Assembly: GCA_001953115.1 (NCBI GenBank)
Contig: LSSL01003741.1
Location: 1-52,321 of the forward strand
Length of the DNA: 52,321 bases
Origin: Smittium mucronatum
Lineage: Eukaryota; Kickxellomycota; Harpellomycetes; Harpellales; Legeriomycetaceae
Direction: 5' to 3'
Part shown: piece by piece, positions 14,291 through 26,300 of the stretch
Position numbering within the stretch: the first letter of the stretch is position 1
How the letters are laid out: every line of letters begins with the position of its first letter
Notes under the pieces: model-generated
Database searches by the model: none
Told to the model about the DNA's origin: nothing
The model's input: only the letters and a program-made list of their open reading frames with translations
Position numbers and translations under genes: made by a program

Positions 14291-14918
14291 CCCCTAATAG
14301 TGAAATATCTTGTCGTGGTTTAGGGGCTTAGTAGTGTACTTTTCGAAGTACACTAGACCAAAATTTCACATAGCGTTGTACTATTCTTGGTTGGGAATAG
14401 TGGAGACAGCGCACAGCGATTCGGAGGATAGCGATTCCAGAGGAGGACCATCTAGAAACAGGAGGAACTGGTCGTTTAGCACAGCTGAGATATAGTCTAG
14501 TGCACAAGTCCAGCGTTCGACAGTCTGAAGGATCTCAGCGTCTAGCAGCTATTTGTAGGAAAGCCGTGTCGATCAATCCCACGTTTGGTTAGGAGCCTAA
14601 TTTTATTAATCCTGTTAGAAGTAGGCTCTGACTAGGAGCTCAGTAGATTCAATGAACTATTGTTCATCGACAAAGAGCTTAACTATTGACTGCATGTAAC
14701 ATCAGTCATACACCTATTTGAAGCAATGCCAGGGGGGGCCTTTCAGTTGGTAGATTGAACCCTTTTCCCGTAGGCACGCAGCAGGTAGTTAGGCAGAGGA
14801 GCTTATTGTAGTTAGAATAATAGTCTTTTCTATACGACTTTTTCTTTTTTTCATATTTTTTTAGTATAGTTTTTAATGATGTTATCTTACAATAAAATTC
14901 CGTGATACAAAAAAAAAA
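14291..14918 (+). mobile_element. Full-length non-coding poly(A) retroposon, copy 1
   Basis: The element of 628 bases is far richer in G and C than its surroundings. It begins with CCCCTAA and ends with TTCCGTGATAC followed by ten A. An AATAAA signal at 14891-14896 lies 12 bases before the tail, so the source RNA looks like a polyadenylated Pol II product. Perfect 15-base target duplications flank it. A second copy at 51074-51420 starts at the same base, which argues for a defined unit rather than a random 5' truncation. Strong inverted repeats suggest a folded RNA: 14291-14297 with 14320-14326; 14332-14341 with 14346-14355; 14380-14386 with 14395-14401; and 14593-14599 with 14622-14628. A 61-codon open frame inside is not preserved in copy 2, so I treat the element as non-coding. 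It could be a SINE-like parasite or a retroposed structured RNA; no family name is recognised. Confidence 0.8.
14332..14355 (+). other. Ten-base-pair hairpin with a TTCG loop
   Basis: TAGTGTACTT pairs perfectly with AAGTACACTA around a TTCG tetraloop. Copy 2 has the identical stem at 51115-51138 with the loop TACG. Both loops belong to the UNCG class of stable RNA tetraloops, although the closing pair here is T-A and not the C-G pair that gives greatest stability. This supports, but does not prove, function as RNA. Confidence 0.65.
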
Positions 14919-16029
14919 TTCTAAATAATAATAAAAAAAAAGATTCACCGTCGATGGACATCCATTTTTTTAAAAAAGAGAATTCCAAGTACTAAGCTAT
15001 TTTTGATATTTTTATATAAAAGCCGAAAGAAACTAATATTTCCAAACTTTAATGCGAAATGAATCGAAATTTAGCTATTTCAAACATCATTGATATTTTT
15101 AACAAAATACCTTTATATTAGCAAATAATTAGGTAAGGATAGTATCTGGCTTTTCTTAACCTCTTCGTCTTCAAGTGTCTTATTTGTTCATATTTACTAA
15201 ATTTATACATATATATATTCCGATTTCAAAGTTTTAATCAATAGTGCATTAATTTATCAAAACTGAAATCAAAGCAACATAAATATTGGCCATGTGAATG
15301 GCACGAAATGGCCCACTGGCGACGTTAGAGTTAATTTGCATCGAAATATACTTAGAGTTGGATATCTTATTGTTTTAGTATTCATGACACAATGACCTTT
15401 TCGTGGTCTCAGTTTTTTTGAAGGAGTATTTCAGCTATGGTCATTGAATAGTGATAATTTTAAGTGTATAAAATCATTTAAATCCTTTATCATCGGAATA
15501 TTATTTTTTTAAGAAAAAGGTTGAAACTAATATGATGCAAAATATAACAAAATACAAAATTAAGCATCTAATACAAAAATCATAATCGACTACAAAATTA
15601 ACAAACAATTAGGATTCCCGATAATAAGCAAGATATTTAAATATAAAAATATCAATATTTCGTTCTATTGGACAAATTTCGATAATTTCGCGATTCATTT
15701 TCGAAACAGATTAAAGTTTCATTTTTATTGAATCTCATACATGATTCGAATCCTTTAATTTTCCTAAAAGCCAATGGATTTTTTTTTACAACCATGAAAA
15801 AACTTGTTTAAAATTTGCCAATTACATTAAAAAAGAATGTAGTTCCAAACTTTTCACTATTTTATCCGGCTAAAGGCTATTTTATCAATTTGGTATCGGC
15901 TTATTAAAATTGTATCAAAATACTTGTTTATGTATCAATAAGCTAAAAATTATCAGTTTTTATTAGCTAACCTTAAGAAAAATATCTTAAAAACGTCTAT
16001 TCAAATGAAATTTTGAAAAAACTGGGACA

Positions 16030-16220
16030 AAATTAAACAAATCCAAATTCGATTTGGAAAAGTGAAATCATTTGAAAATTAAGTAAAAATGAGTTCAAAA
16101 TAAATACATGCAATTAGTCTTAGCGCATCCAATTAATAAATTTGAAAATTAATACTAGTTAGAGAGACCAAAAATGAAAAAAAAAAAAAGCTGGATTTGA
16201 AAAAAGTGAATTTGCAATTG
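16030..16220 (+). repeat. Diverged copy of the AAAAAAGTGAA repeat
   Basis: Read forward, this segment aligns by eye with the reverse complement of about 30870-31040, inside the right arm of the inverted-repeat element. Shared landmarks in the same order are GAAAA.TAAG.AAAAAT, AG.GCATCCAATTAA, a GACCAA block, and TTGAAAAAAGTGAAT at the end. Similarity is clearly weaker than between the two arms themselves, so this is an older or more distant family member. Confidence 0.5.
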
Positions 16221-16265
16221 GAAAAATCAAAGAAGATTAAAATTTATTTAGAATCCAAATTATCC

Positions 16266-16287
16266 GTTCCGTGATACAAAAAAAAAG
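16266..16287 (+). mobile_element. Minute 3'-end insertion of the 14.3-kb retroposon family
   Basis: TTCCGTGATAC plus nine A is identical to the last 11 bases and tail of the element ending at 14918. It is flanked by a short direct repeat of CCAAATTATCC type, ending at about 16265 on the left and at 16288-16298 on the right. I cannot exclude a single-base difference between the two flanks. The simplest reading is an extreme 5' truncation during reverse transcription, leaving about 22 bases. Confidence 0.55.
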
Positions 16288-16296
16288 CCAAATTAT

Positions 16297-16370
16297 CCCT
16301 TGAAATAATTCCCAGTAGATATGGAGCTACTAGAGCTACGGGAGGTTTAGGGCGAATGATTTTTTTTTTT
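16297..16370 (+). repeat. Dispersed repeat with TATGGAGCTACTAGAG core, copy A
   Basis: CCCTTGAAATAATTCCC, then the core, then a G-rich block and a T run. The same order recurs at 33605-33665 (+) and at 52110-52184 (-), with substitutions. This GC-rich core stands out from the surrounding DNA. No coding sense or known family is recognised. Confidence 0.55.
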
Positions 16371-19300
16371 ATTTCTTCAAACTTTTTTAAACTTTTTTGA
16401 ACTTTTTTTATATTGGCTTGCAAAAATTCAGGCTAAAAAAAATGGAAGCCAGTTTGTGAGAATTTGCGGAAAATTGTGTTAAAATCAGTTAAATAGATCA
16501 AACTTTTGTCAAATAGTACTTAGTCTTATCAATTTGAAATAAAATGTTCAACTGTTATATTTATCAAAAAAAATAGTGATAAAAAATTTAATTAAATTTA
16601 ATAAACTGAATAAAAGCGATTGAAATGTATATATGGCGCTTCAAGATAAAATTCTGCCAGATCTATTATCGAGGAATTACAAACCGCAATGTAGTTGATC
16701 AAAACAAGACATTTCACGACTTAAACAGTAAAAGAATCGAAATAATTGTTATAAACTCTACAGTGATATCCTTAATGGAGTCATTTCGATAAATTTAATT
16801 CAAGAACCTAAATTCGCTTTTAATAGTGGAAATAAGCTTAAACTACAAATTAGGATTGACTAAATATGTAAAAAAAAAGAAGAAAAGATAAGTATATATA
16901 TATAAAGGATATACCAATGTGTTATGATTTTAAAAAATTAATAATAATTTATACCACAAGGTAAAAAGCGAAGAAGAGTAAAAAAAAGTGAAATACTCAA
17001 AAATCGTAATAAATAACAATTTGGTAAAAACCTAATAAAAACTTTCGATTTGATTTCAAATATATCATTACTTACGATAACGTTTTTTTCCTGTTCACTA
17101 ATTTTTGAAATAATTGTGGAGTTTTTAAATAGGGTATCCCCACTAAACACCTAAGATTATAAATATATATTATCAAGGTTTAATATATATATATCCAACA
17201 AAACATGGGAATTTCATTTATCCCAAATAAAGAATGTAAAATCCCAATGTGTTCGAAACAGAAGAGGAGAAAGTGAGCATTTTATAGGAAGTATAAGATA
17301 AGCTCCAATATTCTGTATAGATCTGTTAATCGGTGGATAATATTTCTAGCAGCATTTTATTGTAAAAACTGGTAAGAAAAATCACACCAGTAACTTCAGA
17401 AAATCCACCTAAGAGTGCAGCCATGGGCACATGATTTCGTATAAAAAGAAAAATAATAATATTAGACTGGACTTAAATTACCCAATTCAAATTATTGAAA
17501 AAAACATTCAAATAAATTCATCACGAGAAAAAAAAAATTAATATCAAGAAATATAATTCTATAGAAACACAATTAAATAAAATAAATCAACTTCATATAT
17601 TTTGAAATGGGTATGGAAAGTTTTCATTGTTCTATAGAGGATAATATAAATCATTTACGGCCATTAAAAAAAAATTCTAAATCTAATCAACCAGAAATTA
17701 CTATGGAAAACAGCTAGTCATTTAAAAGAATTTTAAAATTAATCCAAAATATATCTCTCCAAATTAAGGATCAAAAATACTTTTTAAAAAAAATGTTAAA
17801 CCTGTACTCTATATTCAAACAACACAACAGATGATATTACCAATAATTTTATTCAAAAAAACCATTCTTACAAACCCCAAGGTAAAGGGAAAAAACTATA
17901 AAACAAAATTTAGACCTCCATAAAAATCAATCGCCTTACATAAAATTTAACCAATACCTACTATAACTAAATATTATACTACATAAATAAATAAATATAT
18001 AATGGAAAAAAATATTAAATATTAATATTAATAGCCTATCTTTCTAAAATATATATACAAAAGTTTAATATGCACTTATAAAAAGCATATAATTTTTATT
18101 CAAACACTAGAAATTCAAAATTACTATGCATAAATTTGGCCAGTATAGCTAAAATCTCAATATACACTATGATTATCTAGGGACTAGAAGATAGTGATAA
18201 TAGAGAAAAGTCATTTAATTTTTTTTAAAATGAAAGAATATGATATACTAGAAAACCAAAAAAAAATAATCTTACATCTAAAGATCAATTATGGTAAAAA
18301 AAAATGCTTTAAACCTTCAGTTTGGCCTTCTAGAAAAGCAATACTGATAATAAATATTATTAAAATTTAAAAAAAAAATTTTTTTTCTGTGATAGAGATC
18401 TTATAGCTGGAATATCTTATTTTTAAAACAATAAGTTATTCGCCATAATCAATATTTACCTACCTGAAATAAGAAAATATAAGAGAAAATTACTAAAATT
18501 TATAATTAAGAAAATAAACTTAGAGGGTAATTTAATTCTTTTAGTTTATGAGCATGTAAAAAAAAATGAAGACATAAACCCTCTAATAACAACAAATACA
18601 AGTGGCCAAGCTTAATCGATCAAATAAATAGGCTGAAAATAGAATATGTTCATGACCAAAAAAATTATTAATGAAAATATATTACATGGTATAAAAATGG
18701 AGTAATATTAAGGTGCATATTGATAATATCCCAGCTTTACCTTATACTATCAATAAATTTTCTCAGCTAAAATTCAAGCCTGATAATAAGTTTTATCATC
18801 CGATCTTTTCAATATTAGAAAATCAGCCAATCCAAATTTAAAGAGAAATAATAAATTGGAATAAGAGCTTTTCTCATTTTAAGAAAGAGTATTATATTGA
18901 AAATATAATGATAATTCTAGAAAATTACACCACAAAATAATTTAGTTCGAGTCAAAAAATAACCAAATTGAAAAGTAAAATTTTTAATAGAAACTTCGGA
19001 ATAATAAAAAAAAAGAAAAAAAGAAGCATTTGGAGAGATTTTCCAATGAATCTGAACATTTAATTTAATAAAACTAAATCTAATATTAGAAGCAGAAAGT
19101 AAGGTATGAAAAGATTGAGATAATGGAATTAAAGAAAAAATCTCCTTCTTATTGGAAACATGTTACATAAGTCCTACTTTTAAGAAACAGTTATAAATGG
19201 AGGAGAGGAAAGAAAAGCAAACAGATAATCTTTTAATAAATTTAAAAAAGGGATGAATGAGTAAAATTAAATTCAACGAATTTAAAACGTTGAAAATAAT

Positions 19301-22300
19301 TTATGGAATTTTAATTTTAAATTGATAGAATTTTTATAAAAAAAATACCAAGCTTTTCGAATTATGAAAAAATATAATTCAGAACAATTATCACTTCTTT
19401 CAGCGATAGAGAGACATTTATAAATTTCATAAAGTTCATTTATAAGAAAAAAAAATTTTTTTAACTGAAGATTGTGGAAGTTATAAAAGTATTGAAAAAA
19501 AAATTGTGGGTAATATGGAATTACTTATGATTTTTATTCAAAATTTGAAATCAAAGTCATAACTATATCAAAAAAGACATTCAAAGATACTATAAGTAAA
19601 AACCTTTGTGAGAATAGTGTTACGAAACTGATGTTATTTAACTACAAAAAAGGGGAATAAAAACCCTGTCAAACTGAAACTCGAAATTTTAAAAAATAGG
19701 GATTAAAAGGTCACATTAAAATTCATAAATGAATCAGAATTCGGGTTTATCAAAAAAAAAAGTTCATATTATAAAATCCAAATATCGTATATATAACAGT
19801 ATAGGTGAAAGAGATAAAAATAAACCTTATAAAAGAATCGATAGTCCTAAAAATTAAAAGAAAGACTAAGGCAGGGTGAATTAGGGACATATTTTTAAAA
19901 ATTCCAAAGCTCTTGGACTCTGCGGTGAATTTATTATTTTTATAAACCAAACTTAATCAAATTCAAAAGCAGATATCACTATAAATAATGAGGAAAATAC
20001 CGCAATAAAAATAATAGGATTATAATACAAGGAGTACCTTTACCACCGTTTTAATAAAAACTAATTTTTGAACTTTTATTTATTAGGTTAAAAAAAAAAG
20101 AGATATAAATATTAGATTAAAGACTTTAGGCTCTTGCATCTTCAAATTACAATTCTATTTTCATAAAAGATGAAAAATATCATGAAAAACTAATAAATTC
20201 CCTTAAAGCACACCTGATATCTTCGAAATCTAAAATCTAAAACACAGATCTTAACGATACACTTTTAAATTACATAAATCGACTTTAATGTATCCATTTT
20301 TGAGCTCATATATTTTTATTATTATTTGGGTATGTAGATGAAAAAAAAAGTGTCAGAAATTAAAGTAAATGAAAATAGACTAATATAAATGATATTTAAT
20401 GAATATAAACGAATGAAAAACAGAAATTTTTAAATTTTCGGAAATTAAATAGCTATAGAAATTTTATCATTTAGTACATGTTATTATGTTTACTAAGTCT
20501 TTATAAAAAATCTAAATGGAAGAACCCCAAAATTTTTATATAACCACAATAAATTCATCAATAGCAGTAAGTAATATATGCAAAAAAATATAGCGGGTAT
20601 CTAGGTATTAAAAACCCAAAACAAAATCAAAAGAAGCTTTTCTAAAACATTTCATTGAAATTATATATGCAAAAACAAAATAATGGTCATTTATAGTTCC
20701 TAGTAACCTATATTATTAATTGGAAAGTAAAATCAAATCAAATCAAAATATTTCTCTTATGATTTTAAAAAATATAAGAGTAGTAGAAACTAAATTTTGG
20801 AGTACTGGAAAAATGTTATATAAGTCTAGTATTTTTTTAAATGGAATACCTATGTAAGGGCAGAATGTGTTATCAATGAACCAATAACCGTAAATATTGG
20901 GTAAAATATTTTATTCTCAAATCTTAAAATTTTAAAAAAAGAAATAGAGTGCTGATATAGCAATAGAATCACAAAGAAATATGAAAATCAAAAACACACA
21001 AAAAGCATTCCAGAATCACAATCAAAAATAAAATTATATTTAAAGTCGAAAATATTGATAAAGAGATTGATTTTTTTAATGAATATCGGAAAAGATTAAT
21101 CACTAGGGAAAATAAATAAAAAAAATTTTACGCAAAATCAGAAATTTTGGTTTTATGTGGGGAAAAAATGACAAACTTAAGCTCCAAGATGGCAAGAATT
21201 TAAATTAAATAATAAAAAACTTGTATTTTTAATAATAATAAATGGAAACTGTTGGATGTATTTAACAATTTAGAAATATCTTGGAAAAAATAATCAAAAT
21301 AAATGACCGGTTAAAACGATATCAATAACTCGTTCATTTTTCTGTGCGTAATAACAATATATCTTTTTCTAGGTAATATTCCGACTCAAACAACTATATT
21401 TATACTTGTGCACTCAGTGCAAAGAAGCGATAAAACATATGAGATATGGTTTCAAAATAATAGAAATAAACATTAATAAATAATTCTATTTCTTTCGGCT
21501 AATAGACTTCACAAATATTGAGTGAAAAAAACCTTCAATAAAAATAAATGAAGCTACTATAATCAATCTAATAAATAGATTTAGTAGTTTTAAAGAAAAT
21601 TTTACTTTTATAGATTCACTAAATATTTTATAATGAGGATGTAATGAACTAGTAGATTCAGTACACACATTGAATATTTTATCGAATAAAGAAAGCCTTC
21701 CATAAACAAAATCAAATTTTAGAAAATAAAAAATGTTATAAATAAGGAATCTTAGCAATTTTGGAATGGCTATGCTTTTCAACTTGCCTCCTTCCCTGTA
21801 TTATATTTTTTTGACTAGTATATGTATTTATCTTTTATTAAAGGGATTATCTACTTTGTGTACTCATAAATATACAAACAAATAATTAAAAAAAAAAAAT
21901 TCATTTTTACCTTAAAAGCTAAAAAAAAGAGTTTTTTTGAGAGAGATATTGGTTAATTAATTACAAATTAGCTGATTCAAAATCAAATAAGTAACAGATC
22001 AAGCTAATTGATTTATATTCCTGTCATTTATTTTTAAGCTACTGGTTTGTTTAATAAATTTGGGTGTGATAAAATGGGCCTTCTGTTTTCTGAATAGCCG
22101 ATGAGTTTATTGATATAAATTATTAATCGAAAATAACACCTGCTATAATGGAATCAATGACATTTTAATAAAAAAAATCTCATTTAGAACTCGAAAAATT
22201 TTACCACTATTTAGAATTACTATTGCTATTTGTATCTAGTTTCTTGGTGCCATAAATATGTATGGTTTTTATATTAGAACCCCACATAGGAGAATAAGAA

Positions 22301-22886
22301 TTCTAACAACTTTAGATTTTAGATGGAACTTCATTGTTATTATAATAGTAGCTAATGTGGTTCTATCATCGAGAATGCCAGTATGAATACCAAAGTGTTT
22401 ATTTTTATAACACTTCTTATTCTAGGCTCTAAAATAATTTAGATCATATTTGTGAAAAATTGTACTTTTTATTAGATGATTAATATAATTTCAAGTATCA
22501 TGGAGTGCCATCTTGTAAGTTAATTGACATTAGGGCTTTTTTTTTTAATATTTATTAAAGTGTTAAAACTTAATCGAGAAAGAGATATTTTGAGTCTATT
22601 AATTAAAGTAATGGTTCATAAATTAATAGATGCTTGAAATAAGATTTTTAATAGGAATATCTAATTTTAAAAGATATTGAATAATTAGTTAAATTATATG
22701 TTTACGCAAATTTTACTAATTAATATCAAATTGCTTTTTTAGTGATACGAGAAATTACTTATAAAGATCAGAAATTATAGAATTTGTCTTTTTTAACGAA
22801 TAAGCTTTATTAAAAAAAATGAAAAAACAAGTTTTTAAGAAATAATAGGGTTTAATTTCTTTAATTGGTCATTTATATATTTATGA

Positions 22887-23359
22887 GTACATAAAGTAGA
22901 TAATTCCTCTATTATTAAAATTATCCCGTTAAGCCTGATCCTTACAGAGCAGTATACATATAGTAAATGGATTATAGCTTTTCCCAAGTAATTTGAAGCC
23001 CCTAATCATTTTATAAAAGGTAAAAAATATCTGTTAAAGAGAAGAGAACTATTGAAAATAAAAGTTAAAAAAAATCTGATAAAAAACTGGCATAAAGTCC
23101 AAAAAAAGTGGTATTTATTAAGACACCGGATAAACCTTGAATGAATAATGGAATTTTTAGGCATTTGAAAAACTCTTATACCAGACTAAAAGTTGTTTAT
23201 AAATTATTCAGAAACTATGAGAGAGAGCTATTACTATGGATTAAAGTCAAAAAGTACCTGAATTTTCTAGCAATGATAGTATTAACAAAAATCACCCTCA
23301 AAAAAATGAAGGAACAAAATAAACCAATGAATAATAAAAATTTGTACCCTTATTTTTAA
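22887..23359 (+). pseudogene. Relic of a Ty3/gypsy-like integrase
   Basis: The frame from 22887 runs to 23142 with a single stop after its 34th codon, then shifts into a second open frame ending at 23359. In it, codons at 22959-22988 read YSKWIIAFPK, preceded by ILTEQYT. This resembles the integrase-core signature around the first catalytic aspartate of Ty3/gypsy retrotransposons, commonly of the form ILT.VD.YSKW..AFP. The expected aspartate has become another residue. A second stretch, LKVVYK..RNYERELLLW, could match the segment after the core, but this is weak. No protease, reverse transcriptase, RNase H or long terminal repeat is recognised nearby, so only a decayed fragment remains. A chance match cannot be excluded. 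Confidence 0.4.
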
Positions 23360-26300
23360 TGAATTCCCTATAATTATTTCCAGAATTTTTTATTTAATTT
23401 ACAACATGCATATGTCGTATTATTATTCTGCTTACATACCTAGTTTTCTAGCTAGGATTTTTTATTTTGTATTTTGTATTTTTTTTAGTTTTTTATTTAG
23501 TAATAAAAGTTTATATGCTCAAATGAAAGTGAGTTGATTTATATTTTGTAGATTCTTCATTAAAATATAAGTTAATAAGTCTAAAGACTTTTTTTTTTCA
23601 TTAATTGAAATCGATACCCCAACTTAAAGGAAAATTATGTGATCTTTATATTCTCCAAAAACTCGATCACTTTTTCCTTGAGTTGTTTAGTACCAACACA
23701 TATTTTAACTATGAAATTACGTTATATTCTCGGGGCATCCATGTAAATGTATTAAATAAAGATATAGATTTTGGATTTTAGATAAAATAAATTAAACTAA
23801 ACTTGTAGAAGTAAATTAATGTCGAGGATAAAAGTTATTTTGTGTAAAAATTTAGGAGAAAAATCCATTAATCAATTATTTCTTATAATTGACAGAAGTT
23901 AGATATCTTCTTCTTCTCCTTCAGTTTTTATTTCGAAACACTTAAGGAAAAAATACAGTATCTTTTAGCTTAGAATTAATCTTAATACACTCTATATTCT
24001 AATTTTTTAAAATTAAACATCAAATACAGTTAAAAATTCCATGGTCCTAAATAAATGAACTGATTTAAATTGTTCATATTACTCGGAATATTTAAAATTT
24101 CGGAAGAAGTGATTCTCAGATAACTTTTAATATTATAATTTTTCTGTATGCTATTGAAAAATTACATCACATTTATATTTCGTATGATTTATAAGCTTTT
24201 AGAATTTTATTATTGAAAAAAAAAAAAAATTTATGTATTACAATCCGGATGATTGTAGCAGAAAATGAAAGAAAGATGTAAAATTCAAAATTCATAAACT
24301 TATAATATTGGAAATAAATACGGCAAAATTCATAGTATCTTATGAAAAAAATTAATGGTCTTTGAATGGCGTAATATATATGTCTTTATAAAAAATAAAT
24401 CAAAAGAGAAGATAAAAATTTCGATAAAAATTTAATGAATTATTTCACTAATACAGAAGTTTTTGGAACCAAATTATTTATCTGGAGAGCCTTAATTGGC
24501 TTATTATTAATCATATTTAATCAATTAAAGGTATTTTTTATATCAGCTAATTCTTTAATAATTATTTCAGAATTTGAAAATATGCTCCTGATTTCAAAAT
24601 TCAAGTACTTTGATGGAAAAATATCTGTTATAATAACTGTGATTTGGTAATAAAACGTCTTTTTATCTAGGATATTTAACAGAGGAAATTGGGTTTATAA
24701 AAATACATATTCCTGAATACTGAAAAATGTAGAAATTAGACTGACTAAAACTGGACTCAGATAAAATAAAGATAAAATTATTGAGAAACTAAGAAAATTT
24801 TATTCAGATAGAAAATTTCAATAGAAAACTAAGAGAGCCTGTTTTTAGTTAAAATATTTAAAAATACGTCTAATATCTTGAAAAAATGGATAAGTTTAGG
24901 CAACATAAATAAAAATATAAAGAAAGTAGATGGTTAATTTTTCGAAAAAAATACAGCTGTATTGAATGATACAGCCTATTTTCCTATTCGACAAAAAAAA
25001 ATATCAAAATATTAAATAGAATTTTTAAAGATATATAGTAATGAGAAAAATAAAATAGATTGGAGGTTTTTTTTGGATATTTTAATTCTATTTTTCATTA
25101 TTAAAATGTTTTTAAAAGCCTATAGGCATTAAATTTTTTGTAAAATTAAATAATTAAAACTAAAAAAACGGGCACGAGATTTTATTCGATTCATAAAAAT
25201 GGAAAAATAGATACTTATTTGATAAAAATTGGAAAATATATACCTATAAAAATGAAATAATTCGCGTATTTTATGAAATTCTAAGCTTATAAAGGTAAAT
25301 TTTTTTAAAAATCACTCTAAAAAACAAATAAAAATTCTTGTACGATATAATTTTTAGCTGGATATATATATATATATAGTGATAACATGGAATATTATTG
25401 AAAATAAAAAAAATGCATATGCGTACAAAAATTTCTAAAAAAAATCAGAGTTCCAGGGATATTATTTACAACTCTTCTTCGAAGTAAAAAAATTTGGAAA
25501 ACAAAAAAAAACTGGTTTACAAATATTATAAACCTCAGTTTAAATTATAAAAATTTTTTATTAACTAAATATATTCAAAAATTTAAAAAAAATTCATTAA
25601 ATAAGATCTATAATTCCAATATTCAACTTAACTATGCAAGTCTCTCTTTTTTTAATTATTCATCTTAATTTTTAAATTTGAAAAATTATCAATTATATGC
25701 CTAGTTTCTTCAGCTTACAGGTTTAACTCAAAAAATATAAAAATAATACTTGATACTAATTTATTGGACTCAAAAAAATATGGGTATATAGAAATGATAA
25801 TTTAAATAAAGAAAAGGAAATTAAATTATCACATAAACTTATTATTATTTTCTTATCCTTTATGAAAAAAAGTTTCTCTTATGAAATATAAAGTATTATA
25901 AATGCGCTCTAGGATCCCTATTTTTTAATTTATAAGTTTAAGTAATATATAAATTTTTTATGTCATTATATCGTATATTTAAATCCTAAATTCTTACTAT
26001 ATGGATACTTTTTGGAAATTATCATTTAAAAAAACATCAAATTTATCTAACTATTTTTAATACTGTGCTTTAACATTTAAAAAAAAAAAACCTCCTCTTC
26101 AATAAAAGATTTGACCTTTTGTGAAATTTTAAAATTTTTTCGTTGTCCTACTGAATGGGAATTCGAAGATCTATAAAAAATTTTCTTTGTAATAATATGA
26201 TTTACTATGTATATTTTGTTTAAAAAAATCAATTTATTGTAAACAGCGATATTTCTGCTTTTTTATTTACCCATTAGTGTTTAGGGTCTCGTAAATAAAA

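Larger units (their letters stand above)
14934..22886. other. Gene desert of decayed, strongly A-skewed DNA
   Basis: No intact gene is visible over about 8 kb. From roughly 17.4 to 21.3 kb the plus strand carries far more A than T. In four hand-counted 60-base lines (starting 17521, 18901, 19201 and 20341) A totals 134 and T 59. Weakly open stretches with in-frame stops occur, for example 18770-19100. One explanation is an old plus-strand mobile element that has decayed. Short repeats inside are listed separately. A 98-codon minus-strand open frame at 21486-21782 has no recognisable motif. Confidence 0.5.

Noticed and set aside
14310..14495. 61-codon open frame inside retroposon copy 1
   Set aside because: It has no ATG start (TTG), and the matching frame in copy 2 is broken by a stop, so coding is not conserved.
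14320..14530. Pol III A-box/B-box-like words in the retroposon (GGGCTTAGTAG and GTTCGACAG)
   Set aside because: They are about 190 bases apart, the B-box is poor, and long T runs downstream would terminate Pol III. AATAAA plus poly(A) fits Pol II better.
21486..21782. 98-codon minus-strand open frame
   Set aside because: About one open stretch of this length is expected by chance across six frames of this window; composition is low-complexity and no family is recognised.
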